DNA of 64,000 bases from SZAS-103 sp038316385 (lineage in GTDB: Bacteria; Pseudomonadota; Gammaproteobacteria; Xanthomonadales; Xanthomonadaceae). The notes beneath the pieces were generated by a model. It was not told where the DNA came from, did not search any database, and saw only the letters and a program-made list of their open reading frames with translations. The DNA is taken from positions 36,437-100,436 of the forward strand of contig JBBQAN010000011.1 of NCBI GenBank assembly GCA_038316385.1, read 5' to 3'. A program made the position numbers and the translations under genes. Below, in pieces: positions 52,894 to 62,098 of the stretch (its first letter is position 1; every line of letters starts with the position of its first letter).

Positions 52894-53257
52894 CGGCTCC
52901 GTCCGCATCGTCCAGCAACAGCCAGCCATCACGTTCGACCACCGCGACCGGACGCAGCGAACTGCCACGGCATGGCCCACCGACGCAAACACCGGTCATG
53001 CGCTCGAAACTTGCACCGTGCACAGCGCAGACCAGCCGGCCTTGATCGATCAGGAATTGTCCGGGCGACCAGTCGAGCCTGCGCCCGGCATGCGGACAGA
53101 CGTTCAGGAATGCGACGACGTGCGAATCGTGGCGCAACAGAATCACCGACTCCCCGATGCCGTCCACCAGCGCTTCGACCTGACAGGCGCCTCCATCAGG
53201 AATGTCTGCGATCACGATCAGTCGCGCACTGCGTTCCGAATGATCTGAATTGGGCAT
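52877..53257 (-). CDS. Rieske [2Fe-2S] domain protein
   Basis: A 126-residue single-domain Rieske ferredoxin. The cluster ligands are C-x-H in VCPHAGRRLDW near residue 54 and C-x2-H in VCAVHGASF near 78, with the usual linker (FLIDQGRLVCAVHGASFERMTGVCVGGPC). Start MPNSDHSERSARLIVIADIP at 53257 is chosen because the longer frame reads into a divergent gene. Its 3' end overlaps the transporter gene end-to-end by 17 bp. It may deliver electrons to an oxygenase located elsewhere. Confidence 0.85.
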   Translation of the reverse strand: MPNSDHSERSARLIVIADIPDGGACQVEALVDGIGESVILLRHDSHVVAFLNVCPHAGRRLDWSPGQFLIDQGRLVCAVHGASFERMTGVCVGGPCRGSSLRPVAVVERDGWLLLDDADGAVSTAD

Positions 53258-53330
53258 GACCGCAGTCACTTGTCCGGCTCCGATGGCGCACCCATACTGG
53301 ATTCCCCGATTGTGCCACGCAGGCTCCCGC

Positions 53331-53618
53331 ATGTTCCGTGTCCATCGCGTCTGGTCGTTGTTGCAGCCGCAGCGCCGGCGACATCCCGTGATGAGCGCGC
53401 TGCTCGGTCTGGTCGTCGTGTGCGCGCTGGCCGTGCTGTTGAGCGTCGGCGTGGTGATCGGTTTGACCGTGTTCGTCGGCAGCGTGCTGTGGCGGATGCT
53501 GCGTCCGGTCGCATCGATGTCGCACGCGCGTGTAGCGCCAGCGGCCACCGATGCCGATGTCATCGATGCCGAATTCAGGGTGCTGCGCAAGCCGCCGCAT
53601 CGCATCCTCAATCACTGA
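53331..53618 (+). CDS. Small membrane protein, hypothetical
   Basis: A 95-residue protein with one long or two short membrane segments (SALLGLVVVCALAVLLSVGVVIGLTVFVGSVLW, about 22-54) between a basic N-terminus (MFRVHRVWSLLQPQRRRHPVM) and a C-terminal VIDAEFRVLRKPP, a tail seen in small inner-membrane proteins of Xanthomonads. Start at 53331. It ends 8 bp before the FAH-family gene, so co-transcription is likely. Confidence 0.72.
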   Translation: MFRVHRVWSLLQPQRRRHPVMSALLGLVVVCALAVLLSVGVVIGLTVFVGSVLWRMLRPVASMSHARVAPAATDADVIDAEFRVLRKPPHRILNH

Positions 53619-53626
53619 GTGTGCCG

Positions 53627-54328
53627 ATGCATCGCGTCCCGATCGCCAGCGTGCCCGTCCAGGGCAACAACGAATCCTTTCCCATCCACCGCATTTACTG
53701 CATCGGCCGCAACTTCGCCGATCACGTCAGGGAGATGGGTTACGCCGCTCCCGCGTCAACCGCGCCTGCCGAGCGCGCGCCGCCGGTGTTTTTCATGAAA
53801 CCGGCCGATGCCGTCGTCGCCGACGATGCCCTGATCGCATATCCGCGCGGCACCCACGATCTGCATCATGAAGTGGAACTCGTCGTCGCGCTGGGTGCGG
53901 ATCGCGATGGCGTGGTCGATGTCGCGCATGCGCTCGATCTGGTGTTCGGCTACAGCGTCGGAATCGACCTGACGCGTCGCGACCTGCAAGCGAATGCGAA
54001 AGCGAAAGGCCTGCCCTGGGATGTGGCGAAAGGCTTCGACAACTCCGCGCCGATCGCGCCGATCGCGCCGCTGTCGGCGTGCGGACATCCGACCGACGCG
54101 CTGCTGTCGTTGCAGGTCAACGGGACCATCGTGCAGCGCGCGCCGCTATCGGACATGATTTTCAGCGTTCCGGAAACCCTGCACGAACTCTCGAAACTCT
54201 ACGACCTGCGCGCCGGCGATCTGGTGTTCATGGGAACGCCTGCGGGCGTTGGCCCATTGCGGCGCGGCGATCGCTACATCGCCAACATCGAAGGCGTGGC
54301 CACTCTGCGCGGCGGCATCGCCGACTGA
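53627..54328 (+). CDS. Fumarylacetoacetate hydrolase-family protein
   Basis: A 233-residue hydrolase of the FAH family (fumarylpyruvate hydrolase-like, the E. coli YcgM type). It begins near FPIHRIYCIGRNFADHVREMG, with PPVFFMKPADAVV and the metal-binding HHEVELVVALG near residue 80, then GYSVGIDLTRRDLQANAKAKGLPWDVAKGFDNSAPI and a final DLVFMGTPAGVGPLRRGD. All metal ligands are present. It likely cleaves acylpyruvates or decarboxylates oxaloacetate; the substrate cannot be fixed from sequence. Confidence 0.92.
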   Translation: MHRVPIASVPVQGNNESFPIHRIYCIGRNFADHVREMGYAAPASTAPAERAPPVFFMKPADAVVADDALIAYPRGTHDLHHEVELVVALGADRDGVVDVAHALDLVFGYSVGIDLTRRDLQANAKAKGLPWDVAKGFDNSAPIAPIAPLSACGHPTDALLSLQVNGTIVQRAPLSDMIFSVPETLHELSKLYDLRAGDLVFMGTPAGVGPLRRGDRYIANIEGVATLRGGIAD

Positions 54329-54417
54329 ATCGTGCCGCGTGCTGCAATGCGCATTGGTCTGCACGAAAGCCCGGCGTATTCTCGGGTCGCTGTCCTCCAC
54401 CACCGCAGGAGATGTTC

Positions 54418-54834
54418 ATGAGCGTGATCTCGGAGTTCAATGAATTCGCCATGCGCGGAAACGTCATCGACCTCGCCGTCGGCGTGGTGATCGGCGGTGC
54501 GTTCGGAAAGGTCGTCACCTCGCTGGTGGATCAGGTCATCATGCCGCCGATCGGCATGCTCACCGGCAACGTCGATTTCTCCCGGCTCAGATGGATCCTA
54601 AAGCCTGCCGACAACTCCGACCCTGCCCACAACGTGGCCGAAGTCGCCATCCAGTACGGCGCCTTCATCAACACCGTGATTCAATTCGCGATTGTCGCCT
54701 TCGCGATTTTCATGGTGATCAAGGCGATCAATCGGATGACTCGCAAGCAGGAATCCGCACCGACCGCGCCCGCAATGCCGCCGGAAGACGTGCTGTTGCT
54801 GCGCGAAATCCGCGACAGCCTCAGGAATCGCTGA
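54418..54834 (+). CDS. mscL: Large-conductance mechanosensitive channel
   Basis: A 138-residue pressure-release channel of the inner membrane. MSVISEFNEFAMRGNVIDLAVGVVIGGAFGKVVTSLVDQVIMPPIG is the N-helix and first pore helix; the second helix is INTVIQFAIVAFAIFMVIKAINRM, and the cytoplasmic bundle ends LLLREIRDSLRNR. AGGAG lies 8 nt before the ATG at 54418. Length equals the family's usual 130-140. Confidence 0.97.
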   Translation: MSVISEFNEFAMRGNVIDLAVGVVIGGAFGKVVTSLVDQVIMPPIGMLTGNVDFSRLRWILKPADNSDPAHNVAEVAIQYGAFINTVIQFAIVAFAIFMVIKAINRMTRKQESAPTAPAMPPEDVLLLREIRDSLRNR

Positions 54835-54892
54835 TCGCAGCAAATATCGGTTTCGTCGCGCGCTACGAAGACCGGGCGCGCAACGATTTCCG

Positions 54893-55684
54893 TCAGTCGG
54901 CGAACCTGCAATGCACGCGCGCCCATTCAGCCATCAACAGCGCGCCCGCAACGGAGACGTTGAGGCTTTCAACCGCGCCGGTGCCGGGAATGCGCAGCCG
55001 CACATCGGCGCGATCGAACAGCGACTGCGGAAGACCTGTGCTTTCGGCGCCGAGCAACAACACCAATCGCGACGGCACCTCAGCGGCATGCAGCGAATCG
55101 CCGTCGCGCACGGCCGTCGCCGCGAGCTTGAAACCCGCGCGTCGCAGTTGCACCAGTGCAGAATCGATTTCCGCGATATCCACGCACGGCACGGCTTCCG
55201 CGCCGCCTTCGGAAACGCGGTACGCCGCTGCAGACAATCCCGACGCATCCGAAAGCAACACTGCGCCCGCGCCGAAATGCGCGGCGCTGCGCAGGATCGC
55301 GCCGAGGTTGTGCGGATTTCCGACGCCATGCAGCCATAACAGCAGCGCAGGTTCCCTGGCATCGATCGACGTGAGCACGGCGTCGAGAGTCGGCGCTTCA
55401 GTGCGCTGCATTGCGAAACACACGCCTTCGTGATGGCTGCTTGCAGTCAGCTTCGCGATCTCGTCGGCTTCCACCAGTCGATAGCCAAGACGATTTTTGA
55501 CGCACCACGCCAGCACCTGCTTGAACGCGGGAATGTTGGCTTCCGTCAACCAGGCTTTGCGCAAGTCTTGCGGCCGTTTTGCAAACGCGGCGAGGCAGGC
55601 ATTGATGCCGTGCAAGCGCACTTCGACGTCGCGACGCGCGATCGATGCATGTGCTTGTCTGTCGCTGCGATCATTCCGTTGCAT
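54893..55684 (-). CDS. TrmH/SpoU-family RNA 2'-O-methyltransferase
   Basis: A 263-residue SAM-dependent enzyme with the trefoil-knot SPOUT fold. The N-terminal substrate-binding domain (LHGINACLAAFAKRPQDLRKAWL) precedes motif 1 GNPHNLGAILRSAAHFGAGAV, motif 2 LVLLLGAESTGLP and motif 3 RIPGTGAVESLNVSVAGALLMAEWA. It resembles the YfiF-like branch; target RNA is unknown. The ATG at 55684 overlaps the GNAT gene's end by 14 bp, so the two are coupled. Confidence 0.9.
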   Translation of the reverse strand: MQRNDRSDRQAHASIARRDVEVRLHGINACLAAFAKRPQDLRKAWLTEANIPAFKQVLAWCVKNRLGYRLVEADEIAKLTASSHHEGVCFAMQRTEAPTLDAVLTSIDAREPALLLWLHGVGNPHNLGAILRSAAHFGAGAVLLSDASGLSAAAYRVSEGGAEAVPCVDIAEIDSALVQLRRAGFKLAATAVRDGDSLHAAEVPSRLVLLLGAESTGLPQSLFDRADVRLRIPGTGAVESLNVSVAGALLMAEWARVHCRFAD

Positions 55685-56216
55685 CGAGTGTGTCCCTGGT
55701 GAACGCATAGATGTGCATGTCGAGCAGGCGATCGTGTTTCACCACCTGCCGCCGCGACACCGCTTCGCGCAGGAATCCGCAACGCTCCAGCACTTTCATC
55801 GAAGCGACATTGTCCTCGAACACGCGCGCCTGCAGACGATACAGTTTCAACTCCCGCAGCGCATGCGGAACCAGCGCGCGCACCGCTGCGGTCGCGATGC
55901 CCTCGCCCCAGTACGCGCGACCGAGCCAGTAACCGAGTTCGGCGCTGTGGCGCTCGACGCCTTCGCCCGGATGCACGCTGATACCGCCGCTGGCGACACC
56001 GTTGATATCGATTGCCCAGGTTTTCTCGTTCGTCAGATGCAGTGCGTGCGCGATGAACAAGTGCGCGTCGTCGAGCGTGTACGGATGCGGAAAGCGCTCA
56101 CCGAGGCTGCGCGCGACCTGCGCATCGTTCGCATGGAACACCAGATCGTCGGCATCCGATTCACGCCACGGACGCAGCGCGAAGCCATCACCGTCAATGC
56201 GCGCGGGCCAGGTCAT
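55671..56216 (-). CDS. GNAT-family N-acetyltransferase (RimJ/RimL type)
   Basis: A 181-residue acetyltransferase: FALRPWRESDADDLVFHANDAQVARSLGERFPHPYTLDDAH, AELGYWLGRAYWGEGIATAAVRALVPHAL with the acetyl-CoA loop (WGEGIAT), and VFEDNVASMKVLERCGFLREA. The pattern matches RimJ/RimL-like enzymes that acetylate protein N-termini or small amines. The ATG at 56216 starts the domain. It is coupled to the methyltransferase gene and follows marR by 38 bp. Confidence 0.9.
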   Translation of the reverse strand: MTWPARIDGDGFALRPWRESDADDLVFHANDAQVARSLGERFPHPYTLDDAHLFIAHALHLTNEKTWAIDINGVASGGISVHPGEGVERHSAELGYWLGRAYWGEGIATAAVRALVPHALRELKLYRLQARVFEDNVASMKVLERCGFLREAVSRRQVVKHDRLLDMHIYAFTRDTLDATE

Positions 56217-56254
56217 TTGCCGAGGTTCTGCGCTGATGGCGCGTCCATGCGCGG

Positions 56255-56710
56255 TCAACCGGCATTGCGCGGCGGTTTGGATTGCCCGCCGAAATGGGTC
56301 TTGAGCGTCGTCATGACGCGCTCGGTCGCTTCCAGATCGGACAGTGCGATATCGGCGAAGACTTGTTCGCGCAATTCGTTGGCGATGCGATCGACGCTGG
56401 CCATCACCATTGCCGAACCCGGCGCGAGATGCAGCCGCCAACAGCGGCGATCGGCCGGGTCTGGGCGACGCTCGATGAAGCGCGCCTTTTCGAGCCGATC
56501 CAGCACGCGCCCGACCGCGATCGGTGCCAGTTCAAGATCTTCAGCAAGCGCGATCTGGGTCAGACCCTCGCAGCGCTCGATCCGGCGCAACGCGCGCCAT
56601 TGCACGCGGGTCAAGCCGAGGTGAGCGGCGCGCCGGTCGAACTCACGGCGGTACAGCCGGGTGACGTCGCCGATCAGGAAGCTCAAGCTTGCGCTGAGGG
56701 TCTGTTCCAT
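56255..56710 (-). CDS. MarR-family transcriptional regulator
   Basis: A 151-residue winged-helix regulator from MEQTLSASLSFLIGDVTRLYRREF (one codon downstream of another ATG). The winged HTH spans about 45-105 with LTQIALAEDLELAPIAVGRVLDRLEKARFIERRPDPADRRCWRLHLA. It probably represses its own operon with the GNAT and TrmH genes downstream. The ligand is unknown. Confidence 0.9.
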   Translation of the reverse strand: MEQTLSASLSFLIGDVTRLYRREFDRRAAHLGLTRVQWRALRRIERCEGLTQIALAEDLELAPIAVGRVLDRLEKARFIERRPDPADRRCWRLHLAPGSAMVMASVDRIANELREQVFADIALSDLEATERVMTTLKTHFGGQSKPPRNAG

Positions 56711-56781
56711 CAATTCAATATAGATGCCTGGGACATCAGCAACAAGTGAGTGAAGTCATGCGTGGCGAAGACACCATGATC

Positions 56782-56861
56782 CGTTCGTGGTGAGCCTGTC
56801 GAACCATGGTCTATATCGTAAAGGCAAGGCCAAGCGTGGTTCGACAGGTTCACCACGAACG
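56782..56861. repeat. Long inverted repeat (TTCGTGGTGAGCCTGTCGAACCA type)
   Basis: Two 25-bp arms, 56782-56806 and 56837-56861, are complementary with a single mismatch and are separated by 30 bp. This is a dispersed intergenic palindrome I associate with many proteobacterial, especially Xanthomonad, genomes. It lies in the 260-bp space between marR and the aldolase gene, which otherwise holds no gene. Confidence 0.85.
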
Positions 56862-56923
56862 ACATCTATTTGGCAGTGAGTGGTTGAATTCAAGCTGAGG
56901 CACTCGCCCGCTTATCCTGAAAC

Positions 56924-56950
56924 AAAAACGCCGACATCGGCCGGCGTCTT
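56924..56950 (-). terminator. Terminator after the aldolase gene
   Basis: Minus strand: ACGCCG...TCGGCGT stem followed by TTTTTG, 22 bp past the aldolase stop. It closes the pgk-pyk-aldolase cluster. Confidence 0.75.
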
Positions 56951-56971
56951 GTCATGCATTGGGGCGAGCAA

Positions 56972-57976
56972 TCAGCCCTTCCACTTGCCCAACGCAGCCA
57001 ACCCATTGTCGCGCGCGCGCGCATGCACCATCTTCTGCGCTTCGGCGATGTTGGCATTGATGTCTTTGCCCCAGATATTCAGCGCCGCCGACTGCATCGC
57101 GCGGCCGTAGCTGAAAGACAACGGCCACGGGTGCGGGCCCATTTCATTCATCGCATTCAGATGCGCAGTCGCGTCGCGATCGGACTGCCCGCCGGACAGA
57201 AAGACGATGCCCGGAATGATCGCCGGCACCGTCGTCTTGAGGCAGCGCAGGGTTGCTTCCGCCACTTCCTCGACCCCGGCCTGCTCCGGGCAATCCTTGC
57301 CGGAGACGACCATGCTCGCTTTCAGGATCGTGCCTTCAAGCAGTACGTTGTGCTCGTACAGCGCGCCGAACAGCGAGCGCAGCGTCACTTCGGTGATTTC
57401 GTAAGAGACTTCGATGTCGTGCTCGCCGTCCATCAAGACTTCGGGTTCGACCATCGGCACCAGCCCGCATTCCTGGCAGAGCGCCGCATAGCGCGCGAGC
57501 GCGTGCGAGTTCGATTCGATGCAGGTGCCGGACGGAATGTCGTCGCCGATGGTGATTACCGCGCGCCACTTCGCGAACCGAGCTCCAAGCCGCGCATATT
57601 CCTTGAGCCTGTCGCGCAAGCCATCGAGCCCCTCGGTGATCAACTCACCCGGAAATCCGGCCAGCCCCTGAGGGCCTTTGTCCACCTTGATGCCCGGGAT
57701 GATGCCGGCCTTGGCCATCACCGTCGCGAACGGCACGCCGTCGCGGGTTTTCTGACGCAGGGTTTCGTCGTACAGGATCGCGCCGGAAATGTGCTCGCCA
57801 AGACCCGGCGTTGTCAGCAACATTTCACGATACGCGCGGCGATTTTCTTCGGTGTTCTCCACGCCGACGCCCTGGAAGCGCTTGGCGATGGTGTTGGTGG
57901 ATTCGTCGATCGCGATGATGCCCTTGCCCGCGGCCACCATGGCCTCGGCGGTTTCGGCAAGCTGGTCGATGCTCAT
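56972..57976 (-). CDS. Fructose-bisphosphate aldolase, class I (eukaryotic type)
   Basis: Cleaves fructose 1,6-bisphosphate to dihydroxyacetone phosphate and glyceraldehyde 3-phosphate. The 334-residue protein is of the animal/plant class I type: IIAIDESTNTIAKRF with Asp24, ARFAKWRAVITIG with its Lys near 137, and the Schiff-base Lys in LLEGTILKASMVVSG near 220. It does not resemble the zinc class II enzyme or the archaeal-type class I FbaB. It is last in the glycolytic cluster, 117 bp after pyk. Confidence 0.95.
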   Translation of the reverse strand: MSIDQLAETAEAMVAAGKGIIAIDESTNTIAKRFQGVGVENTEENRRAYREMLLTTPGLGEHISGAILYDETLRQKTRDGVPFATVMAKAGIIPGIKVDKGPQGLAGFPGELITEGLDGLRDRLKEYARLGARFAKWRAVITIGDDIPSGTCIESNSHALARYAALCQECGLVPMVEPEVLMDGEHDIEVSYEITEVTLRSLFGALYEHNVLLEGTILKASMVVSGKDCPEQAGVEEVAEATLRCLKTTVPAIIPGIVFLSGGQSDRDATAHLNAMNEMGPHPWPLSFSYGRAMQSAALNIWGKDINANIAEAQKMVHARARDNGLAALGKWKG

Positions 57977-58093
57977 GGGTTCGGTTCCGATACTGGCTGC
58001 GGGAAGCCAGCGATTATACCGGACGCGTCATGCTGGAGGCGTTGCCTCCAATATCGCCTCCGGAAAGGAGACCTAGTAGCGGCGCTGCGGCTT

Positions 58094-59563
58094 TCAAAAT
58101 TCCCCAAGCCCGTCGGCCACGCCATCCTTGCCGACTTCCAGTAATCGCAGCGTGTTCGTCGCGCCGCGCAATTCCATCGTGTCGCCGCTGGTGAAGATCA
58201 ATTTGTCGCCTTCGGCCAGCAAGCCGACCTTGTACAACACGCCGACTGCGGCGCGTGCCGCATCGCGCGGCGGCATGCCGCGGCTGTCGAACGCGATCGG
58301 GAACACGTCGCGCATCAGCGCCATGCGCCGGCGTGCGTCGGCGTGGCGCGAGAGTCCGTAGATCGGCACCGACGAGCGATAGCGCGACAGGAACCGCGCG
58401 GTGCCGCCGGATTCGGTCAGCACGATCACCGCGCGCACGTTGATGTGTTCGGTCAGGAACATCGTCGCCATCGCGATCGCCTGATCGGCCTGTTCCAGGT
58501 TGCGCGGCGCTTTCTCGAAATCGGTGTCGGCCTCGAACTGGCGTTCGGCGCCGAGGCAGATGCGCACCATCGCTTCGACCGCGCGCACCGGATGCAGGCC
58601 CGACGCCGACTCGGCCGACAGCATCACCGCGTCGGTGCCGTCAATCACCGAATTGGCGACATCGAGCACTTCTGCGCGCGTCGGAATCGGATGCTCGACC
58701 ATCGACTGCAGCATCTGCGTCGCGGTGATCACCACCCGATTGCGCGCGAGCGATTCGCGGATGATCTTCTTCTGCAGGCCGGGCAATTCGGCATCGCCGA
58801 TCTCCACGCCCAAGTCGCCGCGCGCGACCATCACCACATCGGACGCATCGATGATCTCTCCGAGATTCACGATCGCTTCGGCACGTTCGATCTTTGCGAC
58901 CATCGCGATGCGCGTGCCGCCCGCCTCATACGCGAGCCGTCGCGCTTCGTGCATATCCTCGGCCGAACGGCAGAACGAGATCGCCATGAAGTCCACGCCG
59001 ATCTTCGCCGCGTGCACGATGTCGGCGCGGTCCTTCTCGGACAGCGCGCCCAGCGACAATCCGCCGCCCAACCTGTTCAAGCCCTTGCGATCCGACAGCA
59101 CGCCATCGGTCATCACTTCGGTGCGGATGTTCGCGCCGTCGATCGCAATGACTTTCAACGCGATCAGGCCATCATCGAGCAGCAACACATCGCCGGTATG
59201 CACGTCATCGACAAGCCCGAGATAGCTCATCCCGACTTGCGTGGAATCGCCCGGCGGCGCATCCGCACTGCAAACCAGCGTGAACGCATCGCCTTCACGC
59301 AATTGCACTTTCCCTTCCGCGAAACGTTCGACACGGATTTTCGGCCCCTGAAAATCGGCAAGAACGCCTACTTCGCGATGCAATTCCTCCGCGATCGCGC
59401 GCACTTCGGCCGCGCGGCGCGCGTGATCGTCGGCGACGCCGTGCGAGAAATTCAGCCGCACCACATTCACGCCCGCGCGCAGCAGCGCTTCGAGCACTCC
59501 GGGCGCATCCGTTGCCGGGCCAAGCGTGGCGAGAATCTTGGTGCGGCGCATCTGGTTGGTCAT
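58094..59563 (-). CDS. pyk: Pyruvate kinase
   Basis: Transfers phosphate from PEP to ADP, giving pyruvate. The 489-residue protein has MRRTKILATLGPATD at the start, RLNFSHG near residue 35, the active-site MVAKIERAEAIVNLGEIIDASDVVMVARGDLGVEIG near 225-260 and ATQMLQSMVEHPIPTRAEVLDVANSVIDGTDAVMLSAESA near 285-325. The C-terminal regulatory domain is complete. It sits between the HAD phosphatase gene (67 bp) and the aldolase. Confidence 0.96.
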   Translation of the reverse strand: MTNQMRRTKILATLGPATDAPGVLEALLRAGVNVVRLNFSHGVADDHARRAAEVRAIAEELHREVGVLADFQGPKIRVERFAEGKVQLREGDAFTLVCSADAPPGDSTQVGMSYLGLVDDVHTGDVLLLDDGLIALKVIAIDGANIRTEVMTDGVLSDRKGLNRLGGGLSLGALSEKDRADIVHAAKIGVDFMAISFCRSAEDMHEARRLAYEAGGTRIAMVAKIERAEAIVNLGEIIDASDVVMVARGDLGVEIGDAELPGLQKKIIRESLARNRVVITATQMLQSMVEHPIPTRAEVLDVANSVIDGTDAVMLSAESASGLHPVRAVEAMVRICLGAERQFEADTDFEKAPRNLEQADQAIAMATMFLTEHINVRAVIVLTESGGTARFLSRYRSSVPIYGLSRHADARRRMALMRDVFPIAFDSRGMPPRDAARAAVGVLYKVGLLAEGDKLIFTSGDTMELRGATNTLRLLEVGKDGVADGLGEF

Positions 59564-59630
59564 GATTGTATCCTTGCCGAAAACCTATCACAGCGCGATT
59601 GCATGGAGGCCATCGGAGCGCGTCCGCTGC

Positions 59631-60287
59631 TTACAGCGTAGCGACGCGATCCGCGAACAAGTTCGTCAGTGCGGAAGGTCGCGCGCAAAGATGAGTCGCT
59701 CGCGCGTTGCGCAATTCGTGCGCATCGCCGAATCCCCAGAGCACGCCGACCGAGCGCATGTGGTGATGGCGCGCGCCGTCGATGTCCATGCGGCGGTCGC
59801 CGATCATCCAGCAGTTTTTCGGAACGACGTGCAAGGCTTTCAATGCGACCGCGATCAGTTCGGGTTTCTCGCCGATGCGTCCGTCCAGGCTGGCGCCGGA
59901 TACTACTTCGAACAGATCGCCGAATGGCAGATGCGCGACGATGCGCTCTGCATGCGGCTGGTTTTTCGCGGTGACTACGGCAAGACGATGGCCTGCCGCG
60001 TGCAATGCGCGCACTGCGGTTTCGATGCCGGGATAAATCGTGTGTTCGGACCAGCCGAGATCATCGAAACGTTCGCGATACAGTTCGACCGCGTGCTCGG
60101 TGCGTTCGACATCGTGCAGCAGCGGACTGAAACTCGTGCGCAGCGGCGGCCCGATCCAGCGCCGCAGCGCGATCGCATCGGGAACCGGCACGCCGAGTTT
60201 TTCCAGCGCATAGGTGACGCAGCGGGTGATGCCGGCCGCCGAATCGATCAAGGTGCCGTCGAGATCGAAGAACAGCGTGTCACGCAT
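59631..60287 (-). CDS. HAD-superfamily phosphatase (phosphoglycolate phosphatase-like)
   Basis: A 218-residue hydrolase with HAD motifs: FFDLDGTLIDS (motif I, nucleophile Asp near residue 8), VVTAKNQ (II), GEKPELI (III) and MIGDRRMDIDGARHHHMRSVGVLWGFG (IV). The helical cap is of the Gph/PGP type. It starts 8 bp inside the end of pgk and is therefore coupled to it. It may remove a toxic glycolytic side product; inference. Confidence 0.88.
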   Translation of the reverse strand: MRDTLFFDLDGTLIDSAAGITRCVTYALEKLGVPVPDAIALRRWIGPPLRTSFSPLLHDVERTEHAVELYRERFDDLGWSEHTIYPGIETAVRALHAAGHRLAVVTAKNQPHAERIVAHLPFGDLFEVVSGASLDGRIGEKPELIAVALKALHVVPKNCWMIGDRRMDIDGARHHHMRSVGVLWGFGDAHELRNARATHLCARPSALTNLFADRVATL

Positions 60288-61461
60288 TCGTTGCGCGCAT
60301 CATCAGCGCGGCGACCGCCGGCAATTGCTTGCCTTCAAGAAATTCGAGAAACGCGCCGCCGCCGGTCGATATATACGACAGCTTGGCCGCGATGCCGTAT
60401 TTATCGACCGCAGCCAGCGTATCGCCGCCGCCAGCGATCGAAAATGCCTTCGAGTCCGCAATCGCATGCGCGAGCGTTTCGGTGCCGTGGCCGAACGCGT
60501 CGAACTCGAACACGCCGACCGGGCCGTTCCATACGACCGTGCCGGCATCGCGGATCAACGCGGCATATCGCGCGCTGGTCTCGGGTCCGATGTCGAGAAT
60601 CATGTCGTCGCCGCTGACATCGGTGACGCGTTTCACCGTCGCCGGCGCATCGGCCGCGAACGCGGGCGCGACCACGACATCGGTTGGAATCGGAATCTCG
60701 GCGCCACGCGCTTTCGCATCGGCGAGGATCGCGCGCGCGGTGTCGAGAAGATCGCGTTCGTACAGCGACTTGCCGACCGGATGCCCGAGCGCGGCGAGGA
60801 AGGTGTTGGCGATGCCGCCGCCGACGATGAGTTGATCGACCTTGCCGACCAGGCTCGTCAACAACTCGAGTTTTGTCGAGACTTTCGAGCCAGCGACGAT
60901 GGCTAGCAGCGGACGCGCTGGTTTCAGCAGCGCCTTGCCGAGGGCATCGAGTTCGGCCATCAGCAACGGGCCGCCGCAGGCGATGGGCGCTTCGCGAATC
61001 ACGCCGTGCGTCGATGCCTGTGCGCGGTGCGCGGTGCCGAACGCATCCATCACGAACACGTCGCAGAGCGCGGCGTATTTCTTCGACAACTCCTCGTCGT
61101 CGCTGGTCTCGCCGACATTCATGGGACAATTTTCCAGCAGGGTGAGGCTTTCGGGTTTGACGTTCACGCCATCCACCCAATCCTTCACGAGCGGTACTTC
61201 GATGCCAAGCATTTCCGAGAGCCGCTGCGCGACCGGAGCGAGCGAATCGGCTTCGCTCCAAGCGTCTTCCTTCGGCCGACCGAGATGCGACATCACCAAT
61301 ACCGTCGCGCCATTGGCAAGCGCCAGCTTCAACGTCGGCAGCGACGCGATGATGCGTTGCTCGGACGTGATGCGCCCATTGTCGAGCGGCACGTTCAGAT
61401 CCTCGCGAATCAGCACGCGTTTGCCCTTCAGGTCGAGATTGGTCATGCGCAGGATGGTCAT
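60280..61461 (-). CDS. pgk: Phosphoglycerate kinase
   Basis: Reversibly transfers phosphate from 1,3-bisphosphoglycerate to ADP. The 393-residue protein starts MTILRMTNLDLKGKRVLIREDLNVPLDNGRI (an ATG 15 bp later is an alternative) and has VLVMSHLGRP near 58, ENCPMNVGE near 112, GSKVSTKLELL near 192 and the nucleotide loop FSIAGGGDTLAAVDKYG near 353. It leads the cluster pgk-HAD-pyk-aldolase. GapA is not within 2.5 kb upstream in the window. Confidence 0.96.
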   Translation of the reverse strand: MTILRMTNLDLKGKRVLIREDLNVPLDNGRITSEQRIIASLPTLKLALANGATVLVMSHLGRPKEDAWSEADSLAPVAQRLSEMLGIEVPLVKDWVDGVNVKPESLTLLENCPMNVGETSDDEELSKKYAALCDVFVMDAFGTAHRAQASTHGVIREAPIACGGPLLMAELDALGKALLKPARPLLAIVAGSKVSTKLELLTSLVGKVDQLIVGGGIANTFLAALGHPVGKSLYERDLLDTARAILADAKARGAEIPIPTDVVVAPAFAADAPATVKRVTDVSGDDMILDIGPETSARYAALIRDAGTVVWNGPVGVFEFDAFGHGTETLAHAIADSKAFSIAGGGDTLAAVDKYGIAAKLSYISTGGGAFLEFLEGKQLPAVAALMMRATNA

Positions 61462-61657
61462 CGTGGCGAGTTCCGGATTGGCAGACCCGCATTGTCTCCC
61501 GTCCTGCCCGCGCACCACAAACGCAGCGACCGCGGCCGTTGACGCGTGTGATGACGATGTCGCGCCATCACTTCAAAAGCCAACAGTAAACCGAAGCAAT
61601 CCAAATGCACTGCGGAAATGTCGAACTTCGACGCAGCGAATGACTACGTCGCTACGC

Positions 61658-62059
61658 CTACGATGACATCTGATTGCTGTCGACGCCTCGCCCGGTGGCA
61701 GCGACCGAAGTCATCGCGAGCATGGGCATGTGCGCCGCTGACGTACGCGCATGGCTGCGCGGCGCTGCGGGCGGCGCAGTATTGCGGCTGCGCGATAGCA
61801 TCCTTGCCAGGCGTTTCAGGGTGATGATGAATCCGCGTGGTTGTTCGTTTTTCGGAATCGGCATCGCCTCAAGCGACGGATCGGCTTCCGCAGCGCGCCA
61901 CGATTGCACGCGGTCGATTTCGTAATCGGCCCAGCGCGAATGGAAAACGCCGTTGACGAAGGTTCCGTGGATCGGTTGCTCTCGCTCTTCGAGCATGAAC
62001 TCGACCGAATCGCCGGCGAAGGGAAGAAACGTCGAACTGAAAATCCATTCCGTTTGCAT
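61658..62059 (-). CDS. Hypothetical protein
   Basis: A 133-residue protein I do not recognise. The N-terminal 80 residues look folded and acidic (MQTEWIFSSTFLPFAGDSVEFMLEEREQPIHGTFVNGVFHSRWADYEIDRVQSW), followed by PKNEQPRGFIITLKRLARML and a low-complexity, Ala/Ser/Met-rich tail whose reality is doubtful. The ATG at 62059 is chosen as the first Met of the folded part. It precedes pgk on the same strand by about 200 bp. Confidence 0.6.
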   Translation of the reverse strand: MQTEWIFSSTFLPFAGDSVEFMLEEREQPIHGTFVNGVFHSRWADYEIDRVQSWRAAEADPSLEAMPIPKNEQPRGFIITLKRLARMLSRSRNTAPPAAPRSHARTSAAHMPMLAMTSVAATGRGVDSNQMSS

Positions 62060-62098
62060 GACGATCCTCAACGCGAAGCGCATTGCCTGCGCTCAAGG

